A stretch of 64,000 nucleotides of DNA from Mycobacterium interjectum. Its GTDB lineage: Bacteria > Actinomycetota > Actinomycetes > Mycobacteriales > Mycobacteriaceae. Below are positions 33,618-42,309 of the stretch, one piece after another. The position numbers and the translations under genes are program-made. The DNA is taken from the NCBI RefSeq assembly GCF_900078675.2, contig NZ_LT546237.1, positions 2,559,876 to 2,623,875 on the forward strand, written 5' to 3'. Position 1 is the first letter of the stretch; each line of letters opens with the position of its first letter. Under the pieces are notes generated by a model. It saw nothing but the letters and a program-made list of their open reading frames with translations. It did not search any database and was not told the DNA's origin.

Positions 33618-34484
33618 ATGGAGTCAATGACTTTCGATGACCAGGTAGCCATCGTCACCGGTGCCGGCGGTGGGCTCGGCCGCTGCCACGCCCTCGAGCT
33701 GGCCCGGCGTGGCGCCCGGGTCGTGGTCAACGACCTGGGCAGCTCGGTGGACGGCAGCGGCGCGTCGACATCGGCGGCCCAAGCCGTGGTCGACGAAATC
33801 ACCGCCGCGGGGGGCACCGCGATCGCCAACGGCGACTCGGTGGCCACCGAGGAGGGCGGCGCGGCGATCGTGGCGGCGGCGATCGATGCCTTCGGGCGGG
33901 TCGACGTGCTGGTGAATAATGCGGGGATTCTGCGCGACGCCGCGTTCAAGAACATGACCGCGGATCAAGTCGACGCCGTCATCGCGGTACACCTCTGCGG
34001 GGCATTCAACGTCACGCGGGCGGCGTGGCCGGTCATGCGGGAGCGGAATTACGGACGAATCGTTCAGACCACCTCAGGCACAGGACTTTTCGGCAACTTT
34101 GGTCAGGCCAACTATGGCGCCGCCAAGATGGGCCTCATCGGCATGATGCACGTTCTCGCCATCGAAGGAGCCCGCAACGGCATCGCCATCAACGCCATCG
34201 CCCCCATCGCGCGGACGCGGATGACGGAGGCCATCATGGGCGACGCGGGCAAGGCGATGCATCCTGAACTCGTCACTCCTGTCGTGGTCTACCTGTGTCA
34301 TCGGTCCTGCGACCGAACAGCGCACATCTACTCGGTAGGCGCGGGGAAGGTGTCACGGGTGTTTATCGGAGTCACCAAGGGGATCGAGGATTCGTCGTTG
34401 ACCGCGGAGTCGGTGGCCTCCTCGATCGACGAGATCGACGACACCGCCACGTTCACCGTTCGCGGCGGCCCGACGGCGAGCTGA
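33618..34484 (+). CDS. SDR family 3-hydroxyacyl-CoA dehydrogenase-like protein (MFE-2/HSD17B4 type)
   Basis: A 288-residue short-chain dehydrogenase of the multifunctional-enzyme-2 kind. The cofactor motif TGAGGGLG lies at 14-21, then VVNDLGSSVDGSG, VNNAGILRD, Ser153 (QTTSGTG), and Tyr166 with Lys170 (NYGAAK). It would oxidise a 3-hydroxyacyl-CoA with NAD. ATG 33618 suits a leaderless start; ATG 33627 is an alternative. It sits between a divergent FadD and a convergent crotonase. Confidence 0.92.
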   Translation: MESMTFDDQVAIVTGAGGGLGRCHALELARRGARVVVNDLGSSVDGSGASTSAAQAVVDEITAAGGTAIANGDSVATEEGGAAIVAAAIDAFGRVDVLVNNAGILRDAAFKNMTADQVDAVIAVHLCGAFNVTRAAWPVMRERNYGRIVQTTSGTGLFGNFGQANYGAAKMGLIGMMHVLAIEGARNGIAINAIAPIARTRMTEAIMGDAGKAMHPELVTPVVVYLCHRSCDRTAHIYSVGAGKVSRVFIGVTKGIEDSSLTAESVASSIDEIDDTATFTVRGGPTAS

Positions 34485-34490
34485 GCGCAA

Positions 34491-35318
34491 TCAGCGGCCG
34501 AAGAACTTGGGTTCCCGGCGTTCGGCAAACGACGCCAGGCCCTCTTGGAGGTCCGCGGTGCGCGACACCACCTCTTGGGCCCAGGCTTCTTGCTCGAATG
34601 CGCGGTGTCGATCCGACTCCGACGACACCGACAACAGCCGCTTGGTCAGCGCCAGCATCACCGTGGGGCCCGCGGCCAGCCGTACCGCGAGCTCCTCGGC
34701 GACCGCGTGGGTGTCGGCCGGTGCGGTCACGCGATTGACCAGCCCGAGCCTCTCGCAGGCCGCAGCATCCACTGGCTCACCGAGCATCAGCAGTTCGGCA
34801 GCCTTGCGCAGGCCCACAATTCTCGTCAGGAGGTGGACGGCGCCCGAATCGGGAAGGATTCCCCGGTGCACGAACGCCTCCACAAGCTTTGCCTGCGTTG
34901 ACATGACGACGAGATCGGAGGCCAGCACCAGGCTGGCCCCGGCACCGGCCGCGGTACCCTTGACCGCGGCCACCACCGGTTTGTCACAGTCCAAGATCGA
35001 CGCAACCAACCGCTGCCAGCCCTGCTGAAGCATGCGAGCGATGTCACCGGGCCGTTTCTCGGCGACCGGTTTTGACGGCGCGTCAGCGTTGGCCGTCTGT
35101 GACGGCAAGCCTGCACCGGTACAGAAGTGTCGGTCACCGGTTGCGCTCAACAGCACGGCGCGGACATCGGGTTGGTCGTTGGCCCGGGCGAACGCCTCGG
35201 TGAGCGTGTCACGCGCCAAGGGCGACAACGAGTTTCCGACATCAGGGCGGTCGATGATGATTCGTTGCACTCCGTCGTCACCGACGGCCACCACGATCCC
35301 AGATGCTTCTTCGCTCAT
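34491..35318 (-). CDS. PaaG-type enoyl-CoA isomerase/hydratase (crotonase)
   Basis: A 275-residue crotonase. Segments are RHFCTGAGLPS (Asp of the usual GADL is Gly), KGTAAGAGASLVLASD and HRGILPDSGAVHLL. The PDSG aspartate of the PaaG isomerase group is present and the first Glu is absent. It belongs with the crotonases at 9161 and 36626. It is convergent with the SDR 6 bases away and divergent from the large plus-strand operon at 35371, so it may share that promoter region. Confidence 0.9.
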   Translation of the reverse strand: MSEEASGIVVAVGDDGVQRIIIDRPDVGNSLSPLARDTLTEAFARANDQPDVRAVLLSATGDRHFCTGAGLPSQTANADAPSKPVAEKRPGDIARMLQQGWQRLVASILDCDKPVVAAVKGTAAGAGASLVLASDLVVMSTQAKLVEAFVHRGILPDSGAVHLLTRIVGLRKAAELLMLGEPVDAAACERLGLVNRVTAPADTHAVAEELAVRLAAGPTVMLALTKRLLSVSSESDRHRAFEQEAWAQEVVSRTADLQEGLASFAERREPKFFGR

Positions 35319-35357
35319 GATCTCATTCCTGCGTTAACGGCATTTCCGCTTTTCGGG

Positions 35358-35363
35358 TATCTT
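35358..35363 (+). promoter_or_regulatory. -10 box TATCTT placed for a leaderless transcript
   Basis: TATCTT (TANNNT) ends 7 bases before ATG 35371, and the intervening AATTTCC has no ribosome-binding site. This is the same geometry as at 33605, so the long operon beginning at 35371 probably starts with a leaderless mRNA. Confidence 0.45.
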
Positions 35364-35370
35364 AATTTCC

Positions 35371-36621
35371 ATGCCGGAGACCGGTCAGATTACCGACGAG
35401 GGACTGGCCCGGTTGCGCGCCACCATCGGTATCGCCGTTCCCCATACGCAGCCGCCGCACTACTTTCGCCCCAACGAGGACAGCTTCCGCCACGTGGCGG
35501 AGAGCTACGGCGACGCCAACCCGCTGTGGACCGACTCGGAGTACGCAGCCAAATCCGTGTGGGGTGAGCCGATAGCGCCGCCCGCACTCGTCGGCGGCGA
35601 CACCCTGATCGGCGAGGACGAGGTGGCCACGCTCTCCGATGAAGAGCGCGCGCTGACCAAGGGCGACCCACTGCGCGGCGTTCATGCGTTCTACGCCTCG
35701 TCGTCGCGCGAGTGGTGGGCGCCGCTGCGTGCGAATCATCGTGTCTTCCGGCGCAATGCCCTGGTCGCGGCGCTGGACAAGAGCAGCGAATTCGCCGATC
35801 GCGCCGTCCACGAATGGTCGGCGCAGGTGTTCCGCGACGACGAAGGCGTCATCTTGGGCGGCCAGTACCGCAACATGATCCGCACCGAGCGCAGCAAGGC
35901 GCGCGGTCGCAAGAAGTACGAAACAGTCGAACTGAAGTCATGGACGCCCGATGAGATCGCCGAGTTGGACGAGAGATACGCGCGCGAGAAACCGCGTGGC
36001 GCCGAACCGCGATGGTGGGAGGACGTCGACGAGGGTGACGACGTCGGTGCCTTGACCAAAGGCCCGCTGACGGTCACCGACATGGTCTGCTGGCATGTCG
36101 GCATGGGCACCGGGATGTACGGCGTCCGGCCCCTGCGGCTGGCATGGCGAAACCGGCAGCGCATTCCCCGTTTCTACACGCCCAATGAATTCGGTGTGCC
36201 GGATGTGCAGCAGCGGGTGCACTGGGAACCGGACGCAGCGCGCAATGCGGGCAATCCCACCACCTTCGACTACGGCCGCATGCGCGAGACGTGGCTTATC
36301 CACCTGTGCACGGACTGGATGGGTGACGACGGCTGGCTGTGGAAGCTCGACTGCGAGTTCCGGCTCTTCAACTACGTCGGAGATGTGCACACCATCACCG
36401 GAAAGGTGGTGAGCAAGTACCTCGCCGAGGGTGACCGGCCCGCCGTCGACCTCGAGCTGGCGGCGACCAACCACCGTGGTCAGGTCACGGCGCCCGGACA
36501 CGCCACGATCCTGCTGCCCAGCCGCGAACGCGGACCCGTGCGGCTACCCGAGCCTCCCGGCGGGGCGAGTAACCTAACCGATCTGCTCACCGCCGTGTCT
36601 GCACGGTTCGCCGAGCGCTGA
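35371..36621 (+). CDS. Double-hotdog (MaoC/FAS1-like dehydratase) acyl-CoA hydratase-like protein
   Basis: A 416-residue two-domain protein. The N-terminal hotdog carries ESYGDANPLWTDSEYA and GEPIAPPALVGG, the FAS1-like dehydratase signature, with Trp at the hydratase His position. The C-terminal half (from about KGPLTVTDMVCWHVG) ends with RGQVTAPGHATILLPS, resembling a second hotdog. It may act on a bulky enoyl-CoA or only scaffold it. It leads the largest operon of the window, running to 43064 with gaps of at most 11 bases. Confidence 0.84.
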   Translation: MPETGQITDEGLARLRATIGIAVPHTQPPHYFRPNEDSFRHVAESYGDANPLWTDSEYAAKSVWGEPIAPPALVGGDTLIGEDEVATLSDEERALTKGDPLRGVHAFYASSSREWWAPLRANHRVFRRNALVAALDKSSEFADRAVHEWSAQVFRDDEGVILGGQYRNMIRTERSKARGRKKYETVELKSWTPDEIAELDERYAREKPRGAEPRWWEDVDEGDDVGALTKGPLTVTDMVCWHVGMGTGMYGVRPLRLAWRNRQRIPRFYTPNEFGVPDVQQRVHWEPDAARNAGNPTTFDYGRMRETWLIHLCTDWMGDDGWLWKLDCEFRLFNYVGDVHTITGKVVSKYLAEGDRPAVDLELAATNHRGQVTAPGHATILLPSRERGPVRLPEPPGGASNLTDLLTAVSARFAER

Positions 36622-36625
36622 GGCC

Positions 36626-37432
36626 ATGAGTTACGACAGCGTGCCCGGCCTTCGCGCCGAATATCGTGATCAGGCCCTGCACCTGACGTTGGACCGTGCC
36701 GATCGCCGGAACGCGGTCAACGACGTGATGCTCGACGCGATGATCGCGCACCTGGTCACCGCGGGCACCGACGAGTCGGTGCGTGTCATTCGGATCGACG
36801 CCGAGGGACCCGACTTCTGCGCCGGGTCCGACCTGATCGCCAACAACACTCGCTCTGAGCGCAAGCCAAGGGTGGGCAGCACACAGCGCCGGCTGCCGAG
36901 CAAGGCGAACCGGCTGATCCCGTTGATGCTCGAGACGCAGGTGCCCATCGTGTCGGTGGTGCGCGGCTGGGCCGCCGGTCTCGGGTTCCATATCGCGCTG
37001 GCTTCCGATTTCTGCGTCGCCGCCGCGGACGCGCGGTTTTGGGAACCCTTCATGGCACGCGGATTCACCCCGGACAGTGGCGCGGCCTGGCTGCTGCCTC
37101 GGCTTATCGGCATGGTCCGCACCCGGCAGCTGTTGATGCTCGGCAAGGAGATCTCCGGAACCACCGCGGCCGAGTGGGGCATCATCCACGCCGCAGCCCC
37201 CATCGAGCAATTGGAGGCGGTCGCCGGCGAACTGATCGGGTGTCTTGGCGACGCACCCACGGTGGCACTGGGGCTCACCAAATGGCTGCTGCACAGCGGC
37301 AACGGGCTCGACCTTGACCGCCACCTGCAAAACGAGGCTATGGCGCTCGAGTTGTCGAGCCGCAGTGAGGATTTCAAAGAGGGCTTGGCGGCCTTCCGCG
37401 ACAGACGCGACGCGAAGTTCCAAGGGCGCTAG
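36626..37432 (+). CDS. PaaG-type enoyl-CoA isomerase/hydratase (crotonase)
   Basis: A 268-residue crotonase. Segments are PDFCAGSDLIA, RGWAAGLGFHIALASDFCV and ARGFTPDSGAAWLLPRLIG. The PDSG Asp is present and the first Glu is replaced by His. It is clearly paralogous to 9161 (shared FWEPF, RGF-PDSG, WLLPRLIG, DFKEGL-AF-RR). It lies 4 bases after the double-hotdog gene and 6 bases before a FadE. Confidence 0.91.
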   Translation: MSYDSVPGLRAEYRDQALHLTLDRADRRNAVNDVMLDAMIAHLVTAGTDESVRVIRIDAEGPDFCAGSDLIANNTRSERKPRVGSTQRRLPSKANRLIPLMLETQVPIVSVVRGWAAGLGFHIALASDFCVAAADARFWEPFMARGFTPDSGAAWLLPRLIGMVRTRQLLMLGKEISGTTAAEWGIIHAAAPIEQLEAVAGELIGCLGDAPTVALGLTKWLLHSGNGLDLDRHLQNEAMALELSSRSEDFKEGLAAFRDRRDAKFQGR

Positions 37433-37438
37433 TCAGTC

Positions 37439-38686
37439 ATGACACCACTGCCGATCTCCGAGGCCACCAACGCCACAGACGCCGTCGCGGCGGTCGAGCA
37501 ATGGATCGACGCCGAGGTACCCGTCTCCTGGCGCATAGCAGCCGCCGAGAGTCCCGCTGCCTTGCGCGCGGTGCGGAGCCCCGGCGAGTACCGGCAGTGG
37601 TATCCGGCCTTCGCGGCGTCCGGTCTTGTCGTGCCGACCTGGGCCCGCGAATACGGGGGTCTGGGCATCGGTAATCAGGTGGCGCGGGCGATCGATCAGG
37701 TGCTGCGTCCGCTTCGGCTGTCCCGGCTGAACCCCTTGGGGCTCAACAACGCTGCCGCCGCATTGTTCAGCCATGGCACGGAAGCGCAGCGGCTGCGCTT
37801 CCTGCCGCCGATAGTGCGCAACGAGGAGAAGTGGTGTCAGCTCTTCAGCGAGCCCGGCGCCGGGTCCGACCTCGCCTCGTTGGCGACGCGAGCCGTCCGG
37901 GACGCGGACGACTGGGTGATCTCGGGCCAGAAGGTCTGGACCACGTGGGCCGACGAGGCGGACTTCGCGATCCTGCTCGCGAGAACCGACCCAGAGGCAC
38001 CCAAGCACAAGGGCATTACCTACTTCCTGCTCGATATGCATCAAGCCGGCGTCGAGGTGCGACCGCTGCGTCAGATCACCGGTGAGGCGGAGTTCAACGA
38101 GGTCTTCATCGATAATGCGCGGGTCCCTGACGCGCACCGGGTGGGCGAGGTCAACGACGGGTGGCGTGTCAGCGCATCGACATTGTCCAGTGAGCGGCAG
38201 ATGGTTTCGGGTTCCGGGTCGGGAGGCATGGGCCGCCTCGGCGGCTCCGGCGCCGACCGACTGATAACGCTGGCGCGCGAGACAGGCCGATGGCACGACC
38301 CGGTCGTCCGGAACAAAGTCATGCACTTGTGGGCCCAGGAGCAGATCCGCGGCTGGACCAACGACCGTGTCCGCGGCGCACTTTCGGCCGGCCAATCCCC
38401 GGGAGCGGCATCCTCGATCGGCAAGGTGCACCAGGCCACGCTGAACCAGCAGATCCAGGACCTGATGGTTGATCTGTTGGGCACGGAAGCGATCGCCTGG
38501 CCGGCCACCGACGATCCGGACGCCCTGCCCCGAGACGTCCACGGCATGATGCGCAGCCTGGCCAACGGCACCGAAGGCGGCACCACCGACATCAACAAGA
38601 ACATCCTGGGCGAGCGTGTGCTCGGGTTGCCCAAGGAGCCGGACCCGTGGAAGGGCAAGCCCTGGAAGGACATCCCGCGCTCGTGA
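37439..38686 (+). CDS. Acyl-CoA dehydrogenase, long FadE
   Basis: A 415-residue FAD enzyme. Segments are WARVE-like PTWAREYGGLGIGN, the FAD loop CQLFSEPGAGSDLASLATRAV, WVISGQKVWTTWADEADFAILLART, and the C-terminal GGTTDINKNILGERVLGLPKEP. No short FadE lies in this operon, so it may be a homomer or share a partner encoded elsewhere. Its stop overlaps the next GTG (GTGA). Confidence 0.92.
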   Translation: MTPLPISEATNATDAVAAVEQWIDAEVPVSWRIAAAESPAALRAVRSPGEYRQWYPAFAASGLVVPTWAREYGGLGIGNQVARAIDQVLRPLRLSRLNPLGLNNAAAALFSHGTEAQRLRFLPPIVRNEEKWCQLFSEPGAGSDLASLATRAVRDADDWVISGQKVWTTWADEADFAILLARTDPEAPKHKGITYFLLDMHQAGVEVRPLRQITGEAEFNEVFIDNARVPDAHRVGEVNDGWRVSASTLSSERQMVSGSGSGGMGRLGGSGADRLITLARETGRWHDPVVRNKVMHLWAQEQIRGWTNDRVRGALSAGQSPGAASSIGKVHQATLNQQIQDLMVDLLGTEAIAWPATDDPDALPRDVHGMMRSLANGTEGGTTDINKNILGERVLGLPKEPDPWKGKPWKDIPRS

Positions 38687-39498
38687 GCACCTACCAGCGG
38701 CTGGTGGTCGAAAAGTCCGACGGCATCGGCTGGCTCATCCTGAACAGGCCGGACGCGGGCAACGCCTTCGACTCGTTGATGCTCGACGAGCTCGAATCCG
38801 CCTGGGCCGACCTCGAGGCCGACCCCGACGTCCGCGTGATCGTCAACACCGCCAACGGCAAGGCCTTCTGCACCGGAATGGATGTGGTGCAGGTGGCCCG
38901 CGACAAGGATGCGATGCGCAGGCATTCACGCCGGACCAGGGATGCCGAGCTGAAGATTTCGTCGTGGCACTGCCAGGTGTGGAAACCGGTGATCGCGGCG
39001 GTCAACGGTGTTTGCGCGGGCGGCGGTCTGCATCTGGTGGCCGACGCCGACATCGTGATCGCCGCCGAGGAGGCCTCGTTTGTCGACCCGCACGTATCGC
39101 TCGGCCAGGCCGTCGCCTACGAGGCCATCACGCTGCTTCGCAAGTCCCCCATGGAGGCGATCACCCGGATGGCGTTGAGCGGCAGGGGTGAACACATCTC
39201 GGCGAAACGCGCCTACGAGTTGGGCATTCTGTCCGAAGTGGTACCGGCCGACAAGCTCCGCACGGCAGCACGGCGGCTTGCCGCCGCGATCGCCACGAAT
39301 TCGCCGACCGCGATGCGCGTCACCAAGAAGGCGCTGTGGCACTCCCTGGAGGTCGGAATGACGCAGGCGCGCACCGATGCCGCCGATGAGATCTGGCGGC
39401 TGCGTAATCATCCCGACCACAGCGAGGGTGCCCAGGCGTGGCGCGACAAGCGCACGCCGCGGTGGCAAGCGCTGTCGGACGCCGTGGAGGTTTCATGA
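38683..39498 (+). CDS. Enoyl-CoA hydratase/isomerase family protein
   Basis: A 271-residue crotonase. Segments are KAFCTGMDVVQ, NGVCAGGGLHLVADAD and HVSLGQAVAYEAITL. His takes the place of the first hydratase Glu. It is tandemly paralogous to the next gene (shared TYQRLVVE start, WHC-V-KPVI, NGVCAGGGLH, ADADIVIA). GTG 38683 overlaps the FadE stop; the upstream ATG 38647 would extend into the FadE gene. Confidence 0.91.
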   Translation: MSTYQRLVVEKSDGIGWLILNRPDAGNAFDSLMLDELESAWADLEADPDVRVIVNTANGKAFCTGMDVVQVARDKDAMRRHSRRTRDAELKISSWHCQVWKPVIAAVNGVCAGGGLHLVADADIVIAAEEASFVDPHVSLGQAVAYEAITLLRKSPMEAITRMALSGRGEHISAKRAYELGILSEVVPADKLRTAARRLAAAIATNSPTAMRVTKKALWHSLEVGMTQARTDAADEIWRLRNHPDHSEGAQAWRDKRTPRWQALSDAVEVS

Positions 39499-40295
39499 CA
39501 TACCAGCGGCTGGTGGTGGAGCGGCGCGGGCCGGTCGGCTGGATCATCAACGACCGGCCGGATCGCCTCAACGCCTACGACGCCGCGATGCGACAGGAAT
39601 TCCCCAGAGCCTGGGCGGAATTGAACGCCGACCCCGACGTTCGCGTCATCGTTCACACCGGCAATGGACGAGCCTTCCAGGTGGGAGCCGACGTTGAGGA
39701 GCTCGACGGCGAGGCGGTTCTGCAGTTCCAGGAGACCATGCGCACACTGGACCTCAAGTTGACGGCATGGCACTGCAACGTCGAGAAGCCCGTTATCACC
39801 GCCGTCAACGGGGTGTGCGCCGGCGGCGGATTGCACTGGGTGGCCGACGCCGACATCGTCATCGCGTCCTCGGATGCGACCTTCGTCGATCCCCACGTGT
39901 CGATCGGTCAGGTCAGCGCCCTGGAGACCATCGCCCTGATGCGCAAGATGCCCGCCGAGGCCGTTTTGCGAATGGCTCTGGTGGGCAGCCACGAACGGCT
40001 CAGTGCCCAGCGTGCATACGAGCTCGGCATGATCAGCCAGGTCGTCGACCCGCCCGGAAAGCTACGCGAGGTCGCCCAGGAACTCGCCGAGAAGATCGCC
40101 AAGAACTCGCCCGCGGCGATGCGCGCCACCAAGCGGGCGCTGTGGGGCGCACTCGAATACGGCCTGACGGATGCGTGCCGCGAAGGTGCCAAGCACCTGA
40201 CGTCGATGTGGGGACATCCGGATCAGAACGAGGGTCCGCTTGCCTTCGCGGACAAGCGAACTCCGAACTGGACCCCGCTGGAGGCCGATTCGTGA
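39495..40295 (+). CDS. Enoyl-CoA hydratase/isomerase family protein
   Basis: A 266-residue crotonase. Segments are RAFQVGADVEE (Gln for the usual Cys), NGVCAGGGLHWVADAD and HVSIGQVSALETIAL. It is a tandem duplicate of the preceding gene that has diverged. Start ATG 39495 overlaps the previous stop as ATGA, and its stop overlaps the FadD GTG. Two similar enzymes side by side suggest two successive, related steps or two subunits. Confidence 0.91.
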   Translation: MTYQRLVVERRGPVGWIINDRPDRLNAYDAAMRQEFPRAWAELNADPDVRVIVHTGNGRAFQVGADVEELDGEAVLQFQETMRTLDLKLTAWHCNVEKPVITAVNGVCAGGGLHWVADADIVIASSDATFVDPHVSIGQVSALETIALMRKMPAEAVLRMALVGSHERLSAQRAYELGMISQVVDPPGKLREVAQELAEKIAKNSPAAMRATKRALWGALEYGLTDACREGAKHLTSMWGHPDQNEGPLAFADKRTPNWTPLEADS

Positions 40296-41743
40296 GCCTC
40301 GCGGAGCTGCTGGACGGCCTGCCCGCCGTCGCGGTGCACATGCTCGACGCCGATGTGTCACGCGACGAGCTGACAGCCAGCGCAGACCGGCTCGGGACAC
40401 TGCTCGCCGAACACGGACTGACGTCGGGACAGGTCGTCGCCGCGATGCTGCCCAACGACGCAACCACCATCGCCGCGCTGTTCGGCACGTGGCGCGCCGG
40501 TGGCGTGTACACACCGCTGAACCCCAGGGCGGCCGATGCCGAGGTCATTGCTCAGCTGGAGACATTGCAACCCGCTGCTGTCATAACTACTCACGAACTC
40601 GCACAACGATTTTCGGCGTTTCACCTGCCGATCATCGCCGGTGACGCGCTGTCATGGGCGACGGTTACGTCGTCGAGCCATCCCGCCGGGGCGCGGTCCT
40701 ACGACGACGATGTCGCGCTGCTGCAGTTCACATCCGGCACCACCGGCCCACCAAAGCCGGTACCGCTTCGGCACACCACGGTGCTCGACCTCATCGACCG
40801 GCTGCTGGCCAAACTCCGCGGGACAAAACCTGCCGGGGACCAACCGAAGCGGCCCCCCATGCCGAACCTCGTCCCATTGTCGTTATCGCTATGGGCCGGC
40901 ATTTACCAGGTGCTGTTCGCGTTCCGGGCGGGTTCGGGCGTGGTGCTGATGGAGCGATTCTCCCCGTCGGACTTCGCCGCGCTGGTTCGGCGCCACCAAC
41001 TGCGATCCACGGTGCTGCCGCCCGCGGCGCTCACCATGGTGCTGCATGAGGACTCGGTCACGGATCTGTCGCCGCTGAAGATCGTGCGGTCGATCACCGC
41101 TCCCCTGTCACCGGTTCAGGCGGCCCGATTCAGGGACAAGTTCGGGGTGATCGTGCTCAACTCTTACGGCCAAACGGAACTCGGCGGCGAGGTGGTGGGC
41201 TGGTCGGCCGCCGATGCCCGCGAATGGGGAGAGACCAAACTCGGTTCGGTGGGACGGCCGCTGCCGGGCATTGACGTGACCATTGCCGACGACGAGGTGC
41301 TGGTACGCACGCCGACGACAGCGGCCGGCAACATCGATCCGGCCTTCCTCGACCGGCTCACCGACGACGGCTGGTTCCACACCGGCGACCTGGGCTGGTT
41401 CGATGACGACGGGTTTCTGTGGCTCGACGGCCGGGTGTCAGACATGATCAACCGCGGCGGCCTCAAGGTCTTCCCGGGCACTGTGGAAGACGTCATTCTC
41501 GCCGCCGGCGGCGTCCGGGAAGCCGCCGTTGTGGGCGTCCCCGATGACCGGCTCGGCGAGGTGCCCTGGGCGTTCGTCGTGCGCGGCGATGAATCGGTAT
41601 CCGAAGACGGGCTCGTGGCGTGGTGCCGACAGCGGTTGACGCCGTACCGCGTACCCGCGCGGGTGATCTTCGTCGAGCAGTTGCCGCGCAACGATGTCGG
41701 CAAGGTGGTCAAACGCAAACTGGCAGCGCTGGCCGACGGCTGA
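40292..41743 (+). CDS. Acyl-CoA synthetase (FadD type)
   Basis: A 483-residue AMP-forming ligase, short for the family because the N-terminal subdomain is trimmed. The phosphate loop is FTSGTTGPPKP (Gly after Lys is Pro), followed by SYGQTELGGEVVGW, the hinge HTGDLGWFDDDGFLWLDGR and the terminal lysine in RNDVGKVVKRK. Closest in the window to the FadD at 11582. GTG 40292 overlaps the crotonase stop. It precedes an SDR pair by 11 bases. Confidence 0.91.
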   Translation: MSLAELLDGLPAVAVHMLDADVSRDELTASADRLGTLLAEHGLTSGQVVAAMLPNDATTIAALFGTWRAGGVYTPLNPRAADAEVIAQLETLQPAAVITTHELAQRFSAFHLPIIAGDALSWATVTSSSHPAGARSYDDDVALLQFTSGTTGPPKPVPLRHTTVLDLIDRLLAKLRGTKPAGDQPKRPPMPNLVPLSLSLWAGIYQVLFAFRAGSGVVLMERFSPSDFAALVRRHQLRSTVLPPAALTMVLHEDSVTDLSPLKIVRSITAPLSPVQAARFRDKFGVIVLNSYGQTELGGEVVGWSAADAREWGETKLGSVGRPLPGIDVTIADDEVLVRTPTTAAGNIDPAFLDRLTDDGWFHTGDLGWFDDDGFLWLDGRVSDMINRGGLKVFPGTVEDVILAAGGVREAAVVGVPDDRLGEVPWAFVVRGDESVSEDGLVAWCRQRLTPYRVPARVIFVEQLPRNDVGKVVKRKLAALADG

Positions 41744-41754
41744 GGTGTCGCTCG

Positions 41755-42309
41755 GTGACCACTATTGTCCTCGGATCCACTGACCCGCTGACGAGCGCGC
41801 TCGCCGACGGACTCGACGCTGTCATGTCAGGGCTCGCTGCGCCTCTACCACCTGCGGTCGACGGCGTCGTGGTCGTCGTCGGCGCCTGCTCGGCGACGAC
41901 AGTCGACGCCGGCGAGGCGATGTGGCAGACGCTTGTCGCTCTGCAACACTCACACACCGCGATGACGCAGCGCGGCGGCCGTATCGTCCTCGTCGTCCCC
42001 ACGATCGGCATGGCGGGTGCGGCCGGAGGGGTGGGCTACACGACGGCGATCGAAGGTATCCGAGCGATGACCAAATCGGCCGCGCGGCAATGGTGTTCTG
42101 ACGACATTACGGTCAATCTCGTCGCGGCTCCGGTGGGTCTGTTCGCGCCGGGCGTGGATGCGTCCCATCTGACCGCGGCCGCGTTTCCCGATGACAGCAC
42201 GCTGATCCACTCCATCGTGGAGACAACGAAGTTTCTTCTCCGGCGCGACATCGACCACCTCGTCGGGGCGACCATCGTCGTCGACGGAGGTTCGGTGATG
42301 CTGCCATGA
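41755..42309 (+). CDS. Truncated SDR-fold protein lacking cofactor and catalytic motifs
   Basis: A 184-residue SDR relative without the usual TGxxxGxG: its N-terminus reads TIVLGSTDPLTSALADG. The active-site region reads VVPTIGMAGAAGGVGYTTAIEG, so the Tyr is kept (about 95) but the Lys four residues later is Ile, and the Ser position is not Ser. The C-terminus GATIVVDGGSVM is normal for the fold. It overlaps a complete SDR (ATGA). A catalytically silent partner subunit is more likely than decay, because the frame is intact and coupled. Confidence 0.8.
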   Translation: MTTIVLGSTDPLTSALADGLDAVMSGLAAPLPPAVDGVVVVVGACSATTVDAGEAMWQTLVALQHSHTAMTQRGGRIVLVVPTIGMAGAAGGVGYTTAIEGIRAMTKSAARQWCSDDITVNLVAAPVGLFAPGVDASHLTAAAFPDDSTLIHSIVETTKFLLRRDIDHLVGATIVVDGGSVMLP

